Shown here in pieces: positions 12,101-30,302 of a stretch of 64,000 bases of DNA. Below the pieces are notes generated by a model that made no database searches, was not told where the DNA came from, and worked only from the letters and a program-made list of their open reading frames with translations. Numbering within the stretch: the first letter of the stretch is position 1; every line of letters starts with the position of its first letter. Origin of the DNA: Thunnus maccoyii (lineage: Eukaryota; Chordata; Actinopteri; Scombriformes; Scombridae); contig NC_056546.1 of assembly GCF_910596095.1 (NCBI RefSeq), positions 12,859,925 to 12,923,924 on the forward strand, written 5' to 3'. The translations under genes were made by a program, and so were the position numbers.

Positions 12101-15100
12101 ACTGTATGCTGAAAGCTATATTGTATCATTGGCATTTAGGAATGAAGGTTATTAATTTTGCATCAATGGATGATTTGTGCATAACCTGAGAACCACCAGA
12201 TCCACTGAAATAATATGTTGCAGCATTTAAGTTATTTCATTTTTGCACAAAATGTTGATTCATGAATGATAAGCTAGCCCTAGAAATATTCACACAGTGT
12301 AGCAGTGTATCAGTTAAAAGTGTCAATGCCACTTTAACACCTGTGTGTACACATAAACGCTTTCATATCGCAGTTAGAAAGTATGTCTGGTGTCAATTCA
12401 CATCTCACAACTGTAAGTCTTTTTCACAATAATTATAATAACCATGCAAAGAATATAGACCATTTGGCTGGTAAATGTGTTTTGATATTTTGTGAAATAA
12501 AGGTTATAAATGTGAACGTTACCTGTAATACTTTTGTTATAATGACAAACAGGACTCACCTTTACAGTCACATCCGTCAAGTCCTCCGCCTGCAGGACGT
12601 TTTTGGACAATTCTACAGATGCTGGAGAATAATCTATCCCCGTCAGATTCCTGTAACCGTGTTTCGCCTAAACACAAAAAACACAGCAGAATAAAGCTTA
12701 TCAACTGTTGTGGAGATGTGTTTTAAAAGTTTGTTAACAGGGTCGTTACAGTGAACCTAGCTTTAATATACAAACAATCCATTAAAGGTTTAGATCACCT
12801 AAATCACAATTTTCTCTACCCTATTACTACCATAGTCATATCTAGTCATGCAGATAGTATTTGGCAAGGTCTTGAGATAGCTGAGGATTCTGCCGCGATC
12901 CCAATACAACAGAGATAAAAGGCATTGAGATTGTGGCTTTCCAAACTCTGACAAAAAAAATTTGCCAACGACAATATTCCAGTTACCCTTGGTAATCCAC
13001 AGCTGTTACTATATTTTTGTTGTAATTTGGGTGAGCACTCACATGCAGTACCCTTGAAATAAAAATCATAATAGTGTCAAATGTATTTTTACTCTGTTCA
13101 CACCAGTTCAACTAAAAAAGCTCCATTTCCAGTGCCAATGTCAAGAATGGCAGCATTTTCTGGGATGTTAGCTCTGTCCATCCATCGCAGAATGCGGCTC
13201 ATGCTTTCCTCGCCAAACCTTACAAGAAGATGGAAATACACAGAGTTTAGTGACAAGACCAGCTATTACAGGAAACCAAAAATACTGTATTAAGCAAGTC
13301 TATGGTTAGGAACCATAACATTTTGGTATGGGAAATAACCTTGCCAGGGACACTAAGGTTATAACAACTGGTAGAAATATTGATTTAAAGGGCAGGTTCA
13401 CAATTTTTCAAGTCTGTCTAAAAACAACAGTCAGGTGCCCAAATGAACATTTTCTTGCTGTAATCGTTCCTCCTGTTCATACTGGCCATTAGAAGATCCC
13501 TTCGTAATGCATTTACAATGTAAGTGAGGGGGGCAAAATCCACAAGGTTGCTTCTGTGCAAAAATTTATTTTTTAAGTTTATCTGATGCTAATTTGAAGC
13601 TTCAGCCATCCAAATTAGTCAAATTAAGAGGATGTCTTTCAATGTTACAGTCTTTGTGGTGCAAAAGTTCCTCTTTTTGTTACTATACTTCCACTGCAGC
13701 TCAACAAGGAAACACAAAGAGGGAATTTTATGATAAAAAAAAGTAAATGTGGCAGATATCCACCTGATATGATTGATTCAGACTGCTGGAGCCCCATATA
13801 AGCTTCAGATAAACTTTTAAATTTTTGCACAAATTGACTGTGTGGACACACTGTGGATTTTGTCCCCCATCAATTACATTGAAAACACATTTGAAGGGGA
13901 TCTTTTAATAGCCAGTATGAACAGCAGGAATGATTACAACGAGGAAAACCTCTTTCAGTGTTCATATGAGCACCTGACTGTTGTTTTAAGACACACTTGA
14001 AAAATTGTGAACCTTTCCTTTAATTTCAACATTAACCATGCTTCTAAAGAATGTGTGTCAATACTCTGTATGATTACCAAATCTCACCAACGTCCCCGAT
14101 GTCTTTGAATGTCTCAAGTTCTTTTTGGTATGCATCTTCCCAACTGCACAAAAGGTTGGACATTGACAATTTGTTACAAAAATACTATGGGCACAGATGA
14201 CAAACTGCTGACAAAACATGACAAAGCTTTTTTTTTAAATTAAACATATAGTCCAATAAGTAGTCTTAATTGAGTTTATTTAAATTGTTAAAGAGGGCCT
14301 ATTATGGTTTTTCTTATTTTCGTTCATATATATAATGTCACAATGTCGGATGTTCATGTTAAAAGTGACCAAAGTGTCAAATAATAAGGCAAACATATGT
14401 GAGCAAAAAGCACCGGCTTCAGACTGCTCTGAACGCTCGGCCTCCAATGTATTTTTCTATTTTCAGCCGACGCCGACGTCGGCTTGTGACAGATTTCTTC
14501 ACAGTAAGCGAGTTCACTGCTCCGCTTCACTAACATTATGACTTTTTTCCAATGTTTTGGGGGTAGTCACGCCAAGCCAGGACTTGAGTCGTGCTGGCAC
14601 GCTATGAGTGTTTTTCCATTACACAGCACAGCAAAGTAAAATAAGTTGATTACTTGTTGGAGGTATGCTGGTTGTCTGCAGCTCTTCATCAAACATCATT
14701 GTCACTATGGCTGTTTCTGCTTGTACTATTCCTCCCTGCATTATTTTTAACTGATCCGCTGAACAAAGAGCTCCAAATATCTACAGATGTTGTTGTGTCA
14801 CCCAGTTTTGCCGCTAACAAGGCACCACTAACTCTGTGAGGAACACATTTCATTTCCTGTAAATTCTTCACAATAAAGTCTCCTGTTATTTTGTCATTTA
14901 AAAACTTTTAATATGAAGCAGTAAAGCAAGAAATGTTGGATTTGCATCAGTGGTAAGTTAACACAACTCTGATACGGTTGCCCCTTGGCAGTTTTCCAGA
15001 AAGCTGGCCAATCAGAACAGAGTGGGCTCATCAGGAGGGGGCCTTAAAGAGACAGGAGCTTATAAAACTGCCTGTTAGAGACAGAGGCTGAACTGAGGGG

Positions 15101-15792
15101 CTGCATAAAGGGCCTACATAAGATAAATAATAAATAAAGTTATTTTTAACAGTGAATCATGCAAAGCTTCTCTAGTGGAGTCCAAAAATAAAAATATAGA
15201 GCTGTAAATGAGCATAATAGGTCCCCTTTAATATAAAATAAAACGTGTGTTTTTCCTGCATGTTCCCATGACAACAGCAAATATCACCAGTTTAGTTTAA
15301 TGGTTAACAGCTAATGTACACATAACAAATTACAACTCTATATTTTTTTCTAAACAGACAATAGCCACACATTTGTCCTCTTATTTGTCCAACAACACTT
15401 CTAGTTAACATCTCAACTTTATTCATCCTCTAAAAACCACATGCTGCCTGGACGTGTTATTTCTGTCGAAATTGAACATTTATTACAGTACTGTTTGGTG
15501 GATAAAATGCCTAAATGAGTGGTGGCTCCTATCGATTTGGAAAAAGTCTTAAAAACTTATTGTTAAAGTGCTGAAACGTGATATCAGTTAGCTTTGTTGT
15601 TGTCTGCTGTAGCTGCGGAAACTGAGGAGAATAGCCAACCGCCGTACATTTACGTAACTAAGCAACGGATCACAACACCTACTATTCTTTTGTTCCGAGT
15701 TTTGAAGGTCCAAAATCACTATCTGAGCATCTGTCTTCTTCTGGATCCGAGGTGTTCCCACAACCATGTGTGCTTTCTGTGGCTTCTTCCAT
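9060..15792 (-). CDS. eef1akmt2: EEF1A lysine methyltransferase 2 (METTL10), six coding exons
   Basis: A class I SAM-dependent methyltransferase; in the known family it methylates Lys318 of translation elongation factor eEF1A in the cytosol. CDS is complement(join(9060..9157, 10760..10976, 12560..12667, 13104..13218, 14078..14143, 15683..15792)), 714 nt, 237 aa. All introns are GT-AG and all phases close. Seen in the protein: an acidic N-terminus (1-30), LGTKEYWEDAY (32-42), motif I ILDIGTGNGAFLVEL (83-97, SAM binding), TGIDYS (106-111, motif II acidic residue), DKGTFDAISLNPD (152-164), and a C-terminal LPTPSFQFGGKIGNSVTALI stretch. The start is the first ATG of exon 1, matching the family N-terminus. 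The gene is head-to-head with abraxas2. Introns 1, 2 and 5 contain TTAA-bounded inverted-repeat elements. Confidence 0.95.
9868..10235. mobile_element. TTAA-bounded MITE in eef1akmt2 intron 5
   Basis: Begins TTAAAGGACCAGTGTGTAGG and ends in the near-exact reverse complement (CACTAAATTCTACCCACTGC then ACCTTTAA). The terminal inverted repeats are about 35 bp with a few mismatches, and the 368 bp body is non-coding. I recognise it as a widespread teleost non-autonomous DNA element. The TTAA at both edges would fit a piggyBac-type target site, but the superfamily is not proven. Confidence 0.8.
10760..10976 (-). CDS. eef1akmt2: eef1akmt2 coding exon 5
   Basis: 217 nt, residues 134-205 plus one base. 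Acceptor TTTCAG; donor GAAG followed by GTGAGG. It codes for the DKGTFDAISLNPD segment of the methyltransferase core and for the conserved ITSCNWTKEQLLDRFSEG. Confidence 0.95.
10977..12559 (-). other. eef1akmt2: eef1akmt2 intron 4
   Basis: A 1.6 kb intron. It holds a CT/CA-rich simple stretch near 11690-11715. Several open frames up to about 130 codons occur on both strands but show no family resemblance. No other gene or RNA seen. Confidence 0.6.
12560..12667 (-). CDS. eef1akmt2: eef1akmt2 coding exon 4
   Basis: 108 nt, residues 98-133, phase 0 on both sides. Codes for AKHGYRNLTGIDYSPASVEL, which includes the acidic residue (Asp109) expected to contact the SAM ribose, then the VEDFLN-equivalent region. 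Acceptor TTTAG, donor AAG followed by GTGAGT. Confidence 0.95.
13104..13218 (-). CDS. eef1akmt2: eef1akmt2 coding exon 3 (SAM motif I)
   Basis: 115 nt, residues 59-97. Codes for WFGEESMSRILRWM and motif I ILDIGTGNGAFLVEL, the glycine-rich SAM-binding loop. Acceptor TTGTAAG, donor CTG followed by GTGTGA. Confidence 0.95.
13385..14023. mobile_element. Long foldback MITE in eef1akmt2 intron 2
   Basis: A 639 bp TTAA-bounded element with very long imperfect inverted arms, about 190-250 bp each. The left arm starts AGGTTCACAATTTTTCAAGT and its reverse complement closes the element (ACTTGAAAAATTGTGAACCT). Matching inner blocks include CAACAGTCAGGTGC, TTCATACTGGC, AGATCCC and AAAATCCACA. There is no coding capacity: the minus-strand open frame at 13645-13851 lies within the arms. 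Its lower-coordinate arm is in transcribed intron, so the pre-mRNA could fold into a long hairpin. Confidence 0.85.
14078..14143 (-). CDS. eef1akmt2: eef1akmt2 coding exon 2
   Basis: A 66 nt micro-sized exon, residues 37-59 (split codons at both ends), coding for WEDAYQKELETFKDIGDVGE. Acceptor TTGTGCAG, donor ATTTG followed by GTAATC. The exon is only 54 bp from one inverted-repeat element and 144 bp from another. Confidence 0.94.
14288..15231. mobile_element. TTAA-bounded inverted-repeat element in eef1akmt2 intron 1
   Basis: Left end TTAAAGAGGGCCTATTATG; the right end is its imperfect reverse complement, CATAATAGGTCCCCTTTAA. Total 944 bp. Short terminal repeats of about 19 bp; the interior is unrelated to its neighbour at 13385-14023 and codes for nothing recognisable. 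The terminus is one I know as a common teleost repeat. Confidence 0.8.
15683..15792 (-). CDS. eef1akmt2: eef1akmt2 coding exon 1
   Basis: 110 nt, residues 1-36 plus two bases. Starts MEEATESTHGCGNTS and runs through an acidic, serine-rich leader to FGPSKLGTKE, the conserved entry to the fold. Donor GAATA followed by GTAGGT. The ATG context is CAGCATGG. Confidence 0.9.
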
Positions 15793-15894
15793 GCTGGAGA
15801 GGACGCTGTCAGGGCTGCTTCTTCTTCTTCTTCTGGTTAAGCAGACTAGACGCTGCACTGGCGTATTGCTGCCCTCTACTGTTTGTTGTTGGCA

Positions 15895-16350
15895 CAGGTC
15901 TTTATATTTTGTTGTATATTGTATTTATTGGGACAATGTACAGTTTTAAACATAAATGTTAACATTTGATGCACTGCACCAGAGTTAGCTTTAAAGTTAA
16001 TTTTCGCCTGCAGTCCCTTACAATTAAAACATATAACGGCACAATAACAAACAGTACAAAGCAAAAAACACACAGGACACATAATACAAAATACAAAGCT
16101 ACACACAATAGCACATCACATACACCCACAAATCACATACACCCACAAATTCACATACACCCACAACATTGTACAGAAATTCCAGCTGTTCCTCCATTTT
16201 ACTCCAGTTATCCAGGTTGAGTAAGGTGCACAGAGTAAAAACAGCTTCTTCAAGTGCTCCCAGGTCTTTGAACAGCTTCCTCTTTTGATGGGAGTAATTC
16301 TTACTCTGGATGAGTATGTGCATTACCGTATCCGAGCCTCCACACCATGG
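15895..16350 (-). repeat. Probable LINE-type 3' fragment with a small tandem repeat
   Basis: Starts TTTATTGGGACAATGTACAG and continues with A/C-rich sequence of the type found at 3' ends of fish non-LTR elements. Within it, 16117-16165 has about three copies of a 17 bp unit (CACATACACCCACAAAT). Family assignment is tentative. Confidence 0.45.
16117..16165. repeat. Short tandem repeat, about 17 bp x 3
   Basis: Three near-identical copies of CACATACACCCACAAAT with one-base length changes between them. Confidence 0.8.
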
Positions 16351-16379
16351 ATGTATTATAATATATAATATTCATACTA

Positions 16380-17200
16380 TGCATCCATGACCCACACTCA
16401 CATTTGCCATCCAGGTGTTTTCCAGTCAGAGCCAGCACATTCCTAAACCCACAATGCCCAAGCCTTAGTCTGGATTACAACCCTTTCTTTTGCAGGCAAA
16501 ATTGTTTTTTGCTCTTTCCACAGTTTTCTGGATTGCAAAGTAAGACCTCCCCTTCTTTTCTCCTTCACATTTATTTTTTTAATACAAATATATTATATCT
16601 ATAATGGGTGATTTACGGTGGAAAAATGAAAGAAGTATCCTTCAAGATTTTACATTGAATTCACCCTGTAAAAGAAGTGCTGGAAAGATTTAGGCTAAAT
16701 ATAGACCATGTCTGTGATTTTTGCAATTCCAATAGGAAAATTATTTCATTTGCTTTTTCACTGTGATTATTCAAAACTATTTTAGGTAAATATGCAAAAC
16801 CTTATAAATAGAAAAATGACACACTTTGTAATGTAATTTCCACTCTATCACCGTGAGCAGCATTCATTGCCATGTTATCTGCAGCTTCCTCACCCACCTC
16901 ACATCCTACTTTGTGAATTCTGTACAATGTTTGAAAAATCTCTGTCAGTATATCAGGTCTGGACTTGAATTTTGTTTCCTTTATTGTAGTTAAAGCTGCT
17001 GGTGAATCACTGCTGGTTTATTATCCTCGACCCACCAAAGTGCCAATAATATTGCCAGCTTCTCTGCTGTGAATACTGACACCTGATCTGAAATTCTATG
17101 TCCCTTTTCGATTCTTAACCCAGAAATGGTTACTCCAAATGTCACTTTCCCACCCTCTGGATCCTTTGAACCATCTATGTAAATCTATAAATATGATCTC
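16380..17200 (-). pseudogene. Decayed LINE fragment with an RNase H domain
   Basis: Read on the minus strand from about 17187, the sequence gives IYIDGSKDPEGGKVTFGV, then RISDQVSVFTAEKLAILLAL and WWVEDNKPA, ending in a stop near 17005. This is the start of a retrotransposon-type RNase H fold: the first catalytic Asp in YIDGS and the Glu in TAEKLAI. Beyond that, frames are broken by many stops, though a WVRKL-type tail can still be followed. RNase H domains of this kind occur in I/Nimb-like LINEs; the clade is inference. It is dead: multiple stops and no RT. Confidence 0.65.
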
Positions 17201-17514
17201 CATTCATGTTGCAGATGGGTCATATACATATACAGACAGGTATATATAAATAATAACAGGGCTTAAAGATGTAAAAATAATTAACTGTTTTAGGGCTGTA
17301 TATTGACACCTACCTTCCTTAATTCAAGTCCTTCCTTGACTACATCCCCTGATTTCTTTCTCTTGTTATTATTCATTATGCATAGATTAACTTCAGGTCC
17401 TGGGATTAGCCATTATGGTACAACCGACCAACAGACTGGAGGGCATACATTAATATTAATAAGACCATATTCCTCCGCCTTAGATTTTAGTTTATAGGGC
17501 TGTCAGGTCGGTGC

Positions 17515-17538
17515 CTACATTTCCCATAAGACATTGCG
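17515..17538 (+). promoter_or_regulatory. abraxas2: ZNF143/SBS-like motif in the abraxas2 promoter
   Basis: CTACATTTCCCATAAG followed by ACATTGCG agrees well with the long ZNF143 (Staf) binding consensus, whose core is CTACAATTCCCAGCATGC. It stands 63 bp before the start codon in a local CG-rich context, a common place for this factor at vertebrate housekeeping and divergent promoters. Confidence 0.5.
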
Positions 17539-17600
17539 TCTGAGGAGCGTGTTTTGCAACCGCGGGGGGCATCGGGATTGATGATAGGGATGTTTCCATC

Positions 17601-26251
<8,651 letters not shown>

Positions 26252-28560
26252 AAACATGCCACAGGGTGTGAACGGGACACATATAAGTGACGCACCTTGA
26301 GAGGTGGGCATCTCAAGCAATCAAAGATAGACAAATATAGACTAAAGAAGTGCCAGTCCTGAAAGTGAAAGGCATGCGCAGGTGGTGTCCCGCTGTGTGT
26401 ATTTCTTCTTGTCTTAGTCTGATCTCCATTTTAAGGGGAAACCTTGTCGGGCTTTGCAGGCTTAACAGGTGTGTCTCACTGGGGGGAAAAGTTGTCTGTT
26501 TTCATTCTTTATTTTTTGGAATGGGGGCTGTCTGGGTACTTCAGTATGGAACGTGTCCGGTTTCAGGGTCAGAAGTGGATATTACAATGCAATTTCTGCC
26601 AACTGGTTGGCCAGCCCACTCCCTAAAAGACAGGCCCAGCTGCGCTCATTCTTTATCATTTTGCTTCACATTTGCATCACCAACTCTGAGCACCCACTCT
26701 TGCATTACCTCTTGCACTATTGTTTTTTTTTTTTGCCTTCTTTTTAACAAACCATCTAAAATTTGGAAAAAAAAAAGCAAAGGCAGAATATTCTTCAGCC
26801 TTCAAACATTTTTTTAAAAAGAAGTAGGCAAATGGTTGTTAACTTTATTTTTTAATTTGAAGAAAGAGAGATATATATGTAACTAGAATTTCTTTAAAAT
26901 GCACAATTGTCATATTTGATTTTGGATTTGTCCATTATTACATGTTCATTTCCATGTTAGCAACCCAGTCTTTAATGAATCATGCAGTTGCCTATTTAAA
27001 TGATGAGGAATAGATCAAGCTAAATTTACTCAGCCACTTCTATTATGGGTGCTTTATATATACATATATATATATATATTATTTTTTTTGTCAGATTAAC
27101 AGTTAATCTAATTTGATTGACATGAATGTCAATGTCTCGTTCTTCTTGGATAACACTGAAATTGTATGCGCTTTGCTGCACTTAACAAAATTTAAGATTT
27201 CTTTATTATTGTGCTATACCAATGCTGTCATGTTGTGCCACTTGAGTAGTCCTCTTTGACCACCCTGAGCTGAACTCGGCTCAGCTTTTGTGCGTTGTAC
27301 GAGGTTCACAGGGCAAACACAATGTACTGTAGCTTTACTAACCAGATGCTTAAGGTTCCCTTCTGCTGCTGCAACACAGAGAGCTACCACTAAAAAAAAA
27401 CTGCATCTGTCTGTTCTTCATATAAAAACCTGGCTGCTACTTCCACTTCACACTGCTGGTTGTCTCCAATACTACTGACCGTGATCATATAACCACTTCA
27501 AGCTCACTTCTCACTGACTTGTTCTCTATTAAAGTCATCATGGAAGGCTGATACCCCCCTGTAGTGTGTGAATTGTAACCTTGGGAACAGAGAGCGTGAG
27601 ATCACCTTCCTGTCTTGGCGTAGTTGACGGCAGACCTCATGTATTCTGACCTGGTTGGGTTAACGTTACATGTATGGACCTGGATAATGTGATGAAAACA
27701 TTATGACCTTGCTTCAGTATACAGTGCCTTCCACTCAGGGCAGTTTCTATCTGCACACAGAACACATTCACAGATCTATCGTGAGGGGTAACATGATAAC
27801 AAACTGTATTGTGTTTGCAATAATCAACTTTTTTTTTTTTTTTTTTTCCCTCCCCGACCTGCAGTTATTTGCCTCCTTTTTCCATTATGTGGTGTTTTGT
27901 CTACCTGAAACGATCTTAACTGCTTCCTGAAGCTGTTTTCCCTTTTTACTTTAACTGGCGGCTTCTAAGTGGACCTGTATCTCATGATTGCAACTGTGAC
28001 TTTGCTTGTTTTATTATTTGAAACTGGAATTATAACTGTTAAGACAGAGGGAATCTGCTCGGTCATTGATATGCCCATCAAGGCAAAGTTAGTATGCTGA
28101 GTGTGACTAATGGGCCATTTGAAGACAACTGAGTAACAAGGTGTGGATGGATTGGGCGCTATATGTGGAACCGGTCAATCGTAGACACTGTTATATTTAG
28201 CATGAGCAGACATTTGTACTGCACATGGCAGGTGTTTTAATGTGGTGATCAGCAGGTCATTTGCAAATGAAGACATTTTATGGTGGTGAAATGTTGGGAG
28301 AAGCATTGCCTCGTGAACAAGCTCCACTTTATTTACACAGCCTGTTTGTATGTCATGTTTTTTGCCTTAGGGTCATTTCATTTGCCCTGATGTGTAATGC
28401 CAATGCATCACTTTGTCGGGAACTGGCACTCAAAATGTTACTTTATAATCACCCAGAGTAACTCAATCACACAATGTTAAGAAGTGACAAAATCAGTTTG
28501 TTAGGAGTGTGGTTTCCTTTGAGTACTGGAATATAATGAGGAAATAAATAATGAATGTAT
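26252..28560 (+). other. abraxas2: abraxas2 3' UTR
   Basis: 2.3 kb of T-rich untranslated sequence, including an AT dinucleotide run at 27055-27080 and T runs at 26722-26733 and 27831-27847. A frame of 155 codons at 26350-26817 has no family features. The end is put at the AATAAA at 28543; the exact cleavage site is unknown. Confidence 0.55.
28543..28548 (+). terminator. abraxas2: Candidate abraxas2 polyadenylation signal
   Basis: AATAAA (within GAAATAAATAATGAATG) 2.3 kb after the stop codon. Earlier weak variants exist (ATTAAA near 27528), so other ends are possible. Confidence 0.4.
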
Positions 28561-28639
28561 AGTAGATAAGGGAGGGGGGGTAGCATTTAAACAGCACTTA
28601 CTGTATAAGCTTGTCTCAGTTTTGTGGTGGTATAGAGCA

Positions 28640-28815
28640 GCAGTTCTCAGTGTAAGTCCTCTTTCGTAATCCTGGTCCTCAGGCTCTTAGATGATTGCTG
28701 TTTCTGTCTCTTTTTTTGGTCATATCAGGTAGTTTACACTTCATCCCCAGGTGAAACCCTGATTCAATGACCAAATTGAAAACCAACAGGGCTCTGGAGG
28801 ACCACTGGTATAAAG
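28640..28815. repeat. Possible hAT-like short element
   Basis: Left end CAGTTCTCAGTGTAAGTCC with AATCCTGGTCCTCA, right end GGGCTCTGGAGGACCACTGG: degenerate inverted ends of the kind AGCAGTGTTTCTCAATCCTG seen in fish hAT-type short elements. Heavily decayed. Confidence 0.4.
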
Positions 28816-29528
28816 CATGAGAGGACTAACATTGTTAGGATCCTATACCTTTCAAGTTCTGACATAATACAAATAATACAGTCATGTACTCTTACTATAT
28901 GGGGTGACCCTTCCCTTCCTTCCCCGAGTGGGCCATTGCAACATCAACACCTCCCTGAAGCACAAAGTCCAGTGCACAGCTTACATCTTCTCTGCTTTCA
29001 TCTGGATTTGTGTACTTGACGAAAGTAGACGAAGGACTTGTTAGGACGAGCACAGAAAATATGGTTCTCAAACTGGGGGGGGATAATAAATGAGACATGC
29101 ATATGTGATATAATGTTCCTTGTTGTTTTCTTATTGTGGTAAATTGAGTACCGCTTTGAAATATGCCAATAATTTTTGCATGCTTTCATACAGGATGCAT
29201 TCTTGTTCGACTTTTTTTTTTTTTTTTTAAGGAGAGGAAAATGTGTTTTTATGGGTTAATTACACGGCATAAAACCTGTAAAATGACTGTACAATTACTA
29301 CAAATCCTTGCACGGACTTGTACAAAAACCAATAACCATACATTTATTTTGTATGTTTTATTTTTTATGCGCAAAACCTACTGGCGCTTGTGTAAATGAC
29401 ATCACTTTGGAGTGGGACGGCAGTTGCACCCATGCATACATTTTCACCGATAAACAAACGAGGATAAAATATAATTATGGTGCAAATTAAATTTCAACTT
29501 CAGCTTTTGGAGTGCATAGATGCCCGTG

Positions 29529-29571
29529 AACAATAATAATAATAATAATAACAATATTAATAATAATTTAC
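29529..29571. repeat. AAT trinucleotide repeat
   Basis: About seven AAT/ATA triplets, then interrupted copies. Confidence 0.85.
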
Positions 29572-29869
29572 CGTTGAGAACTGTTGCTTAAGGCTGTCAT
29601 GCATTACTGCAGACTGCTTGCTGCAGTATTTTTACGATGACATCACCCTCTTATCCCTTTTGAGGAGATACCACGTGGTTGATTGCCAGTGATGCACACA
29701 AATAAGGGATGCACGAATTAAAAACAAACATGTTTTTACTTTAACTAGCTGGGCATCCTCGACCAAAAGATAATAAATCATTTTAGACGGAGCTGCCGTT
29801 ACTATTAATGTGTCATTTAGAGTCTGTTTTGCTTTGACGGAGCCTTTTAACAGTTGGAATGAGAGACGT

Positions 29870-30171
29870 AGAATCTGATTGGTCGATGTGAGGGGATACA
29901 CAAAAATCAACCAATCACATTGGTTGGCAGACTCAGGTGGTAAATCCTGCTCCTGCCTCTGACTGTAACACGGCCCAGAGCTCTCTGCGCTCCCTCGTAG
30001 TGTATTTTATAGCCCTGCCTCGGTTGCTTCCCTTCCCCTGTGCCGCCATTAAAGCCGCTCAGCTCGGCGTTTGGAAATCGGGAAGAGGATAAAAATGATT
30101 TAAAGCGGCACCGCGGACAGCCGAGGGACGGGACTAGGGGGAGGGGGGGTTCTCGCTTTCTGGTAGTACAT
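29870..30171 (+). promoter_or_regulatory. zranb1: zranb1 promoter and 5' UTR region
   Basis: CCAAT boxes in both orientations (GATTGGTCG near 29878; CCAATCACATTGGTTGG at 29911-29927) lead into CG-rich sequence from about 29960 to 30300. No TATA box at a convincing place. The transcription start is inferred to lie at about 29950-30050. Confidence 0.55.
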
Positions 30172-30240
30172 ATGGACCTTCAACTTCCAACTAAAAGGCG
30201 CCCCAAAGAAGTAAATATGCGGCTAGTGTCGGCAAAGTAG
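30172..30240 (+). other. Upstream open reading frame in zranb1 5' UTR
   Basis: ATG to TAG, 22 codons (MDLQLPTKRRPKEVNMRLVSAK in two parts: MDLQLPTKRRPKEVN and MRLVSAK), entirely inside the presumed noncoding first exon. It may reduce translation of the main frame if the exon is included; this is inference. Confidence 0.4.
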
Positions 30241-30302
30241 GAGCTCCGTTTGTTTTGGTTGCAGTGGGGGAAACTGAGGAGTGTAAACACGGCAGAGCAA
30301 AG

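Larger units (their letters stand above)
15793..17600. other. Divergent spacer between eef1akmt2 and abraxas2
   Basis: 1.8 kb between the two start codons; it must contain both 5' UTRs and promoters. Most of its middle is retroelement debris (see 15895-16350 and 16380-17200). The clearest promoter-like sequence is at its right edge. Confidence 0.7.

Noticed and set aside
13645..13851. 68-codon minus-strand frame
   Set aside because: Lies inside the foldback MITE arms; a repeat by-product.
26350..26817. 155-codon frame after abraxas2
   Set aside because: Lies in the 3' UTR; T-run derived Phe-rich reading, no domain.
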